Assembly (NCBI GenBank): GCA_964017195.1
Contig: CAXHKT010000132.1
Coordinates: 127,001 to 191,000 of the forward strand
From: Siderastrea radians
Taxonomy: Eukaryota > Cnidaria > Anthozoa > Scleractinia > Rhizangiidae
Reading direction: 5' to 3'
DNA length: 64,000 nt
Positions within the stretch are counted from its first letter, which is position 1. Every line of letters starts with the position of its first letter. The translations under genes were made by a program, and so were the position numbers. This document shows positions 56,890 to 63,107 of this stretch, in pieces. The notes under the pieces are model-generated. The model made no database searches and was not told the DNA's origin. It saw nothing but the letters and a program-made list of their open reading frames with translations.

Positions 56890-57939
56890 ATGAGTTTTTA
56901 CATCACTCTGCTCAGTGATCAAGCACAAGGCACGGGTCAAAAATTTACGGCACGACTGCCTCGTTCTTATTATTTGGTGGAAGATGATTGGGAAGTGGCG
57001 TTGGTGCATATCTCCCACCCTGGTTTATATCAACAATTGGTAGATCAAACCAAGCAAAATTGGACGCAAGAAGATAGTCAAAAACATTGGATGAAAACAG
57101 ATATCAGATACATGCCAAAACGGGCGGATAACACGGCCCCAGTTCAAGTCACCAAACAATTCTATTTACCGCCAGGGTATTACCACACTTTGAAAGAAGC
57201 CTGGATTGCCATCGCCTACGAAATGGAAAAACAGCACATGGAGGTCATGATGGATATAGCTAAAATGAACGTGGATGATTTAGCCAAACGACAACAACTA
57301 GCCGCGCTTAACCTGGCTCAACCCTACGTGAAAATCACCAATGCCGGCATCGCCTCCGAATTAGATTCGTTATATGTCCTCATTCCAGGCAACATGCAAT
57401 TTGAAATGGAATGGAAATTGGCTGGTCTGATGGGATTGGTGAAAGATGGAACGCCAACTGAGCTCGTCGTCCAAGAAAAAAATTATCTGGTGAAGCATAT
57501 CGTGGATTACGACGATCGACACAAATGGGAAACAACCATCGGTCCTGTCAACAAATATCCACCTCATGGCATTGTGTCCGTCAGCTTTACTCACCCCGAT
57601 TTCGAGTATGAGTTGTTCTTGGGTCCGAATCTGAGTCGACAACCCTTTCCTACCACCCCCACGGTCAAACCACAACAACAACAACAATTGATGATTTACA
57701 CGGATCTGGTGGCACCGAGCATTGTGGGAAATCAAGAAAAAGGGTTTTTACGTACCTTGGATGCTGGCAATACCGAGCATCAGTTTGATACCAGGGAACG
57801 GATGTATTTTCCTCTTGGCCAAACCATCTTTGACAGCATTGCCATCGACATTCAAACAGCCGACGGACGCCCGGCTCCGTTTAAACAAGGCCGAACCATC
57901 CTCACCCTTCAACTCTCCCGAAAAAGTCAACGAACATGA
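56890..57939 (+). CDS. FYITL-motif protein 1 (possible virion or minor structural protein)
   Basis: 349 residues, with no signal peptide or membrane helix. The N-terminus SFYITLLSDQAQGTG, then FTARLPRSY, then DDWEVALVHISHPG, is shared in pattern with the protein at 63108: F-Y-[IV]-T-L, about 20 residues, R-LP, then W-x-V. The rest alternates charged and hydrophobic strands and ends LTLQLSRKSQRT. I associate N-termini of this type with proteins frequent in cnidarian Polinton-like elements, where a penton or other structural role is plausible. That role is inference, not shown. The ATG is in context ACCATGAG, after a TATA box 38 bp upstream. Two AATAAA signals follow the stop. Confidence 0.7.
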   Translation: MSFYITLLSDQAQGTGQKFTARLPRSYYLVEDDWEVALVHISHPGLYQQLVDQTKQNWTQEDSQKHWMKTDIRYMPKRADNTAPVQVTKQFYLPPGYYHTLKEAWIAIAYEMEKQHMEVMMDIAKMNVDDLAKRQQLAALNLAQPYVKITNAGIASELDSLYVLIPGNMQFEMEWKLAGLMGLVKDGTPTELVVQEKNYLVKHIVDYDDRHKWETTIGPVNKYPPHGIVSVSFTHPDFEYELFLGPNLSRQPFPTTPTVKPQQQQQLMIYTDLVAPSIVGNQEKGFLRTLDAGNTEHQFDTRERMYFPLGQTIFDSIAIDIQTADGRPAPFKQGRTILTLQLSRKSQRT

Positions 57940-57942
57940 ACA

Positions 57943-57982
57943 AATAAAGATCACAATAAAGTGTCATGGAACATCCTTTATT
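57943..57982. terminator. Overlapping poly(A) signals for convergent genes
   Basis: AATAAA on the plus strand at 57943 and 57955, and on the minus strand at 57977-57982. They serve the gene ending at 57939 and the minus-strand cluster ending at 58040. The two 3' ends lie within about 100 bp. Confidence 0.7.
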
Positions 57983-58039
57983 GGTCATTTCATTTTGTTG
58001 ACAACAAGTAGGAAAAAAATGAGTCCAAGGTCCTTTTTT

Positions 58040-58441
58040 TTACGAGAAACTGATGCAGGTTTTCATCCGTGAAATGGCTTGGGTTTTGGTGTGCCCCAGA
58101 AAGTAGAGGGTTTTGCGTTGGGGCTCATAGGGATCGCGCAGTTCTCCCCAGAATCCTTGTAGGGCGTTGTCGTCTTCATAACAAACACCATACCACACAG
58201 GATTGTCTTTCCAATCGGTCTTGACATGCTGGACAAACTCCGGGTCTTCTTTCCATTCTTCATGGAGGACTTCAAGGACGGAAAGAGGAACGACGTGTTT
58301 ACAGCGAGGACATAGTAGGGTCTGACCGTTCTGGTGGTATTGGGTGACACAGGCGGCATGACAAGGTTGACCACAGCACCTCAACGTGGTATAATTGGCG
58401 ACAGGTGTGAAACAGATCGCACAGGGGTTGGGTTGCGCCAT
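58040..58441 (-). CDS. Small RING-finger protein
   Basis: 133 residues. An N-terminal RING-type cluster: C7, C10, C22/C23, C27 or H28, C31, C44 and C47 (CAICFTPV, CCGQPCHAAC, CPRCKH). The spacing is compatible with a cross-brace of two zinc ions. A helical part (SVLEVLHEEWKEDPEFVQHV) and a Trp/Tyr-rich tail (GVCYEDDNALQGFWGELRDP) follow. RING proteins commonly act as E3 ubiquitin ligases; a viral or element-encoded one could redirect host ubiquitination, but no substrate can be inferred. Third gene of a minus-strand cluster: its ATG overlaps the TGA of the gene before it (TGATG at 58439-58443). A poly(A) signal lies at 57977-57982. Confidence 0.8.
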   Translation of the reverse strand: MAQPNPCAICFTPVANYTTLRCCGQPCHAACVTQYHQNGQTLLCPRCKHVVPLSVLEVLHEEWKEDPEFVQHVKTDWKDNPVWYGVCYEDDNALQGFWGELRDPYEPQRKTLYFLGHTKTQAISRMKTCISFS

Positions 58442-58647
58442 CAGGCCAAAGGATCAAAGAGAGGATTCGTCAAGAGCTGAAATTCGGTGGGGGTGATGAT
58501 GCCTTCCTGACGGAGTCGGTACACTTCTTGATAAGGGAGCTGGTAACGCAAAGGTTGGACCAGCTCTAAGATTTGTTGTCGGATTTGTCCTAGACGTTGT
58601 AGGATTTTCACGGCTTCCGGACTGATCTTATCGGCTTTGTCGCTCAT
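58441..58647 (-). CDS. Small helical protein, paralogue 2
   Basis: 68 residues, predicted mostly helical (ISPEAVKILQRLGQIRQQIL then YQEVYRLRQEGIITPTEFQL). It aligns with the protein encoded just upstream at 58648-58845: both have ISPEA, then RL about seven residues on, then Y.E..RL and E..LLT. They therefore arose by tandem duplication. Its ATG follows the upstream stop with no spacing (TAAATG). Its own TGA overlaps the RING ATG. No known family recognised; the amphipathic helices suggest a protein-protein contact. Confidence 0.72.
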   Translation of the reverse strand: MSDKADKISPEAVKILQRLGQIRQQILELVQPLRYQLPYQEVYRLRQEGIITPTEFQLLTNPLFDPLA

Positions 58648-58845
58648 TTACCACTGGTAGTAGTTTTTTAAAGTTAATAAACACAATTCGTGACGACTGA
58701 GATGTTTGGTACTATGAAGACGAAGCAGTTCAAAATAAGAAGCTTTGAAGCGGATCTCCTCCAAATCTTTTTCCAGTTGAGTCAACAAGGTGCGTAGACG
58801 GTCAATCACTTCTTGGGCTTCTGGACTAATCTCTGGATCATCCAT
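58648..58845 (-). CDS. Small helical protein, paralogue 1
   Basis: 65 residues (MDDPEISPEAQEVIDRLRTL, LTQLEKDLEEIRFKASYFEL, then RHELCLLTLKNYYQW). Helical, acidic at the start, possibly a short coiled coil in the heptad-like LTQLEKDLEEI stretch. Paralogous to 58441-58647. It is the first gene of the three-gene minus-strand cluster. A TATA-like box (TATAAAAAAA on the minus strand, 58876-58885) lies 40 bp upstream. An ATG-led six-codon uORF at about 58857 would be excluded if transcription starts near 58853. No known family. Confidence 0.72.
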   Translation of the reverse strand: MDDPEISPEAQEVIDRLRTLLTQLEKDLEEIRFKASYFELLRLHSTKHLSRHELCLLTLKNYYQW

Positions 58846-58875
58846 GAGTGTGAAACATGGAGGGGGCCGGTGGGT

Positions 58876-59027
58876 TTTTTTTATAGAGAAACAAAAGGGT
58901 CACGCGGGAGGGAAGGGACCAATGAGAAGGAGACCCCATGATGCTTTGGGAGGGGACGGGGTGGGGGCTCCCCCCTCCCCCCTCCTTAGATAGACCATGA
59001 GGCATTGCGCGGATCGGGGTATATAAG
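58876..59027. promoter_or_regulatory. Divergent promoter with two TATA boxes and a CCAAT box
   Basis: TATAAAAAAA on the minus strand (58876-58885) faces the small-protein/RING cluster. TATATAAG on the plus strand (59020-59027) faces the 177-residue gene. CCAAT lies between at 58919-58923. Confidence 0.65.
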
Positions 59028-59082
59028 TCAAGGGAGGCCCCAGGACGTCACTCCTAGCTTTGAGTTGGTGCTGTGTTGACTT

Positions 59083-59616
59083 ATGTCAGTTGGGCCAAAA
59101 ATGTCTGAAACGAGAACGCCCTTGGGTTCCCTGGGCAGTGAGGTGAATGTGGGAGGAGAGGAGGTGTTGAGGAGACGTGTTGGCCCGGAGCAATCGCCCC
59201 TCCAGCGCCAAATTACGGGCATGTACGCCAGGAGGGAGGAGTCATGGCGCCCCCTTACACGACAACGCGTGGAGGCGTTTATTCGGTTGTTTTTGCTGTG
59301 TTTTGTTCAGCCGGAGAATGGCCACCCACTCCACCCAGGCACGTACCGTAAGTTAAAGAGAAGCCTGGCGCAGCGTATTATCCCTTGGATGGAGCGCCGT
59401 ATAATACCGACCAGGGAGGAGAGATATTGGCCCATTAGCATGCGACTGTTCGAGGAACTTGATTTCTATATGGCTGCGCATCTGCCGGAACTGTACTGTG
59501 GTGATCAGTGGGGAACAATTATGCATTTTTATCGAGAAGTCAAGAAAGCGGAGGAACGGGAAAGACGGGAAAGACGGGAACGAGCCAGTCATGTACGACG
59601 TGTTTTGTTTCCTTGA
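59083..59616 (+). CDS. Uncharacterised 177-residue basic protein
   Basis: The first ATG is at 59083, with a second in-frame Met at residue 7; the TATA box is 63 bp upstream of the first. The N-terminal 60 residues look disordered. A middle region of helices (RQRVEAFIRLFLLCFVQPEN, RLFEELDFYMAAHLPELY) is followed by a highly charged C-terminal stretch (KKAEERERRERRERASHVRR), which could bind nucleic acid or act as a nuclear signal. No domain recognised. It is transcribed divergently from the RING cluster. Confidence 0.65.
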   Translation: MSVGPKMSETRTPLGSLGSEVNVGGEEVLRRRVGPEQSPLQRQITGMYARREESWRPLTRQRVEAFIRLFLLCFVQPENGHPLHPGTYRKLKRSLAQRIIPWMERRIIPTREERYWPISMRLFEELDFYMAAHLPELYCGDQWGTIMHFYREVKKAEERERRERRERASHVRRVLFP

Positions 59617-59786
59617 ACTTTGAACATTTTGTTTTTATTGTGAGTCAAGGCTACTGTGAGTCAAGAGATCTTATTTATGATGAACGTACAAAACCAGTGA
59701 TGTGAGTTTTTTAAAATGTTTTAATTAAAAAAGAGTTCATGTTTTTTACAAAGGGTTGTTGGTGTTCTTTGCCACGCGGGCGCTCC

Positions 59787-59925
59787 TATTTACAATTGGA
59801 AAAAGGCTATCTACAATTGAAAAAATAAAAAACTAAAAAAAAGAGCTATGTACAATTGGAAAAATAAAAACTAAAAAGTGACTATGTACAGATTGAAAAA
59901 TTAAAAAACTAAAAACATTACAAAT
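59787..59925. repeat. AT-rich short tandem repeat between convergent genes
   Basis: CTATSTACAATTGRAAAAAT and AAAAACTAAAAA recur three times with a period of about 37-49 bp. It lies between the 3' ends of the genes at 59083-59616 and 59918-60578. Confidence 0.75.
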
Positions 59926-60578
59926 GAAAGTCTTCCAGTTCCAGGCGTAATTGATCAATGTTCTCGGGGAGACAGAACGTGCGGTTGAATAAGGCTTGAA
60001 TTTCGGCTCGGGTTTTGTCGTCCACATCCCGGGATCCCACGATAGCACTGCTTTGATGAAGGGTGGGCTTTTTAGGACCCCAAGGGACAAATTGACTGCC
60101 TGTGACCAGGGTGGCGGCATTCTCATTGACTTGGTAGTAATGGTCCGAGTGGTACCACGTTTGACCGGGTATGTCAAACAGGTAGACGGGTTTGCCTTGA
60201 TCCATAGCCAATTGCACGGTCCAACCGGTGCCCCCTTTCACGCGTTTATGATCCTGTTCCAAGATGCCAAAGGCATAGATCGTATGGGCTTTCTTGGCAA
60301 TTTGATAATTGCGTTGCAGCAATTGCAGGGTGTAAAAATGACTAGGCATTCGTTTCCATAGTTTCTCTGCCGCTTGGTGAAGATGGGGGTTGGCTAGCAT
60401 CAAAACTTCCACGGTGGACGGGGTGATGAAAGTGGCTCGAGGATGGATGCATCCCAAACTGTTTGGCCATTTGTTCGACGAGTTCATCCGTGCCTTTGGC
60501 GCCCCCAGTGTACACCACATGGCCATGACCAATCTGCAGTTCCAAGGCATCGTGTTCTCCGATCATGTTGGGGGGCAT
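59918..60578 (-). pseudogene. SLOG-like Rossmann-fold protein, broken by a 4-bp duplication
   Basis: The minus-strand ATG at 60578 starts a frame with HGHVVYTGGAKGTDELVEQM, the GG-x-x-G-x-D nucleotide-binding loop typical of the SLOG (YpsA/LOG-related) superfamily. A tandem GGAT pair at 60441-60448 shifts the frame. The other frame continues with LLQRNYQIAKKAHTIYAFG, KGGTGWTVQLAMDQGKPVYL and FDIPGQTWYHSDHYY. The GGTGW phrase and the following hydrophobic strand are typical of the phage/giant-virus subgroup. Counting out the four extra bases gives exactly 219 codons, the stop included. SLOG domains bind or process nucleotide-derived ligands; the substrate here is unknown. A TATTTAA box lies 45 bp upstream. 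Confidence 0.75.
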
Positions 60579-60616
60579 GGCTTTGAGAATGACGATCGAG
60601 AGACCAAGGGACCCTC

Positions 60617-60757
60617 TTAAATAGGGCAAGCTGACCAATGGGAAGACAAGAGGTCCTTATTTGGATAGGAAAAAGCTGACCAATGGGAAGAGGAGAAGTC
60701 CTTATAGGGTCATGAGAAGCTGACCAATGAGAGCCAAGGGTCGTGGGTATAAAAAAG
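60617..60757. promoter_or_regulatory. Divergent promoter with three evenly spaced CCAAT boxes
   Basis: CTGACCAATG[GA]GA occurs with CCAAT at 60635, 60680 and 60724, 44-45 bp apart and in the same orientation. TATTTAA on the minus strand (60617-60623) faces the SLOG gene, and TATAAAAAA on the plus strand (60748-60757) faces the GRF gene. NF-Y binding is inferred from the motif. Confidence 0.7.
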
Positions 60758-60786
60758 GCAGGGGCGGGTGAAAAATCGTGAGCACG

Positions 60787-61626
60787 ATGTCGGTCGATCG
60801 GAAGAGAAAGCCAAGCGACCCTCCTGCGGGGAAGAAGATATAGAAAGAGAATGTGGCCTGTGATCCGGTGGTGCGCGAGGTGGTGGAAGATACCCGAGCG
60901 GCGGTGGAAGATATGATGAAAGAATTGAATGACATGGTGGAGCAATCTACGCCACCATCACCTCAATTCACATTGACGACCGTGTATGATCCTCCCAGTT
61001 CGGTGGACTATATGGTATGCCCCTGCCATGACGTGCGTTTGGAGGCGCGAGAATCTCAAAAGGGGTGGAAGTATGTGAAATGCCCCATCCAACCCTGTTT
61101 GCTGTTTTGTGGACAAGATCAAGCCCCCGACTATATGAAAGCCGTGTATACTCAACCTCATGCAGAAGTGCTGGACATGTGGACTTGTTTGCAATGCTTT
61201 TGCCGGGAACCCGCCACGCTGCAACAGAGCCATTCCACCCAGAACCCCGATCGTTTGTTTCTGAATTGTTCCAAGAAAACGTGTGGCTTCTTCCGATGGG
61301 CCGATCAACCCTTGGGTTCCAAGTACTGGAGCTGGTTTCATGACCATCCCCCCAAGAAAGCCGACGCCCTGGCTGAACCACCCACCCGTGATGCTCAAGG
61401 GTATCCCAAGCGTGGCGTGGACATCCCTGGCCCACCCCCTCGAAGGAAAGAGGACCGGCCCCTGACAGACTATGAGAAACAATTGCTACGAGAAATTCAA
61501 GAGCTCAAGAACCGTCAAGAAATGATGGTCGCCCCAGCGCCACCACCCCCCAAATACAGTGACAGTGTGGACAACTGGCAGAAAGGTCTAGAGACCGTCA
61601 CTTGTGGCCGTCTAGGTCTCTTTTAA
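60787..61626 (+). pseudogene. GRF-type zinc-finger protein with an in-frame TAG near the N-terminus
   Basis: The promoter-proximal ATG at 60787 (39 bp after the TATA box) reads MSVDRKRKPSDPPAGKKI and then meets TAG at 60841-60843. The same frame continues open to 61626. The stop-free portion contains two Cys clusters resembling GRF zinc fingers: MVCPCHDV..KCPIQPCLLFC at about 50-90 and CLQCFCREP..LFLNCSKKTCGFFRW at about 110-160, the second with the characteristic C-x-F-F-x-W. A proline-rich stretch and a helix follow. GRF fingers bind single-stranded DNA or RNA in topoisomerases and nucleases. With no ATG soon after the TAG, expression requires readthrough, a non-ATG start, or the copy is dead. 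Confidence 0.72.
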
Positions 61627-61670
61627 TGTATTAAAAAGGAGTAGGAATAAATTATTTTATCAATAGGACC

Positions 61671-62021
61671 ATGGAGTCTGTTGTGTGTTATGCGTGGGAG
61701 TCTCTCTTGTCCCTGGTGCAATGGCAATGTCATCAATCGCTTTGCCAAATGTTATATGATCACCAACCCGGGGCCAAGATCCCTATTCCCCCATGTCCCG
61801 AGGACACGCATCCTCTCCAGATCTTTGAAGAAACCCACGTGGACCGCAACCTGTATCGATGGGTGGTGTTTGTCGTATGGTTAAAAGCGCATCCGGACGC
61901 CTGGCGATGGTATCGAATCATTCAAAAGGCGCATCCCCACACCATCCCTTCCATACCGATCTTATGGGATGAATGCCAGAACGTATGGCCCCTCGAAAGA
62001 AACACACCCCCTCATGGTTGA
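61671..62021 (+). CDS. Uncharacterised Trp-rich 116-residue protein
   Basis: A TATTAAAA box lies 42 bp before the ATG, the same spacing as other genes here. The protein is rich in Trp, Cys and His (YAWESLLSLVQWQCHQSL, LYRWVVFVVWLKAHPDAWRW) and ends with a short disordered tail. There is no clear membrane helix, although VVFVVWLK is hydrophobic. Its 3' end overlaps the start of the integrase gene by 49 bp in another frame. No family recognised. Confidence 0.6.
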   Translation: MESVVCYAWESLLSLVQWQCHQSLCQMLYDHQPGAKIPIPPCPEDTHPLQIFEETHVDRNLYRWVVFVVWLKAHPDAWRWYRIIQKAHPHTIPSIPILWDECQNVWPLERNTPPHG

Positions 62022-63106
62022 ATCGTTATCACGACCCTCGTGCCCCAGGGAGTTTAGGAGGCGTGCAACGGTTTGCCAAAGCCCATCGTCTCCCTTTGAA
62101 ACAAGCCCAACGGGTCTTGGAACGGGATTTGGCCTACACGTTACATAAACCGCGACGTCGACGTTTTCCCACCGTCCCCGTGATCGTGGGAGGGTTGGAC
62201 GATCAATGGGTGGCGGATTTAGTCGAAGTGCAACCCTTGGCCAAATATAATCGGGGCCTACGCTACTTGTTGACGGTCGTGGATGTCTTGTCGAAATACG
62301 CGTGGGTGCAACCCTTGAAAGACAAAACCGGCGTGGCCCTCGTGAAAGCCTTTGAGAAGATTTTGAAACAAGGACGACGTCACCCCAACCGATTGCAAAC
62401 GGATCGAGGGAAGGAATTTTATAACCGGACCTTTCAACGATGGCTCGACGAGCAAGGGATTCATCATTTTTCGACGGAAGGAGATGCGAAGGCCAGTGTG
62501 GTGGAACGATTTAACCGCACCTTGAAAGAACGGTTGTACCGCTATTTTACCGCGACCAACACCTTACGCTTTGACGACGTGTTACCCGAGTTGGTGCAAG
62601 GGTACAATGCCACGCGTCATCGAAGTATTGGCATGGCCCCTCAAGACGTGACGTGGGACAACGAAGAAGCGGTGTGGAAACGATTGTACGCCAAACGATT
62701 GAAAAGCCAGAAAAAACCTAAATTCAACGTAGGCGATCGGGTGCGTCTCAACAAGATTCATCGCACCTTTGAAAAAGGGTATTTACCTGGTTGGACCGAA
62801 GAAGTGTTTGTGGTGCATCGTGTGGTCCCGGGCCCCGTACCGACCTATAAGATTCACGAATGGGATGATACCCCGGTCCAAGGCACGTTTTATGAAGAGG
62901 ATTTACAAAAAGTCCATGTGTCCGACGTGTTTCGCATCGAAAAGGTACTTGAGCGTCAAAAAGATCGATGGTTGGTCAAGTGGAAAGGCTGGCCGGACAA
63001 GTACAATAGTTGGCTTGCTCGTGGTGACGTGACCTCTCTCCAACCACCCAAGAAGAAGAAAGAGACAAAGCCAGCCAAACCATCCAAAAGACGACGACGC
63101 GACTAA
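61973..63106 (+). CDS. DDE integrase with C-terminal chromodomain (Polinton type)
   Basis: 377 residues. An N-terminal helical region (residues 30-60) resembles the zinc-binding-like part of such integrases, but a full HHCC is not evident. The rve core runs from about 75: Asp82 in WVADLVEV, Asp144 in LQTDRGKEF, Glu178 in SVVERFNRTLKE, with 33 residues between the last two. DRVRLNK and GWTEEVFVV form the SH3-like C-terminal part. A chromodomain follows at 318-355 (FRIEKVLERQKDRWLVKWKG with WPDKYNSW), then a basic tail (SKRRRRD). Integrases of this type insert Polinton DNA; the chromodomain may direct insertion to methylated histones. The start may be 61973 or the next Met at 61985. The next gene begins one base after its stop. 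Confidence 0.92.
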   Translation: MPERMAPRKKHTPSWLNRYHDPRAPGSLGGVQRFAKAHRLPLKQAQRVLERDLAYTLHKPRRRRFPTVPVIVGGLDDQWVADLVEVQPLAKYNRGLRYLLTVVDVLSKYAWVQPLKDKTGVALVKAFEKILKQGRRHPNRLQTDRGKEFYNRTFQRWLDEQGIHHFSTEGDAKASVVERFNRTLKERLYRYFTATNTLRFDDVLPELVQGYNATRHRSIGMAPQDVTWDNEEAVWKRLYAKRLKSQKKPKFNVGDRVRLNKIHRTFEKGYLPGWTEEVFVVHRVVPGPVPTYKIHEWDDTPVQGTFYEEDLQKVHVSDVFRIEKVLERQKDRWLVKWKGWPDKYNSWLARGDVTSLQPPKKKKETKPAKPSKRRRRD

Positions 63107-63107
63107 C

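Noticed and set aside
60484..61482. Long minus-strand ORFs opposite the GRF-finger gene
   Set aside because: They are antisense shadows in G+C-rich coding sequence and lack their own promoter or domain.
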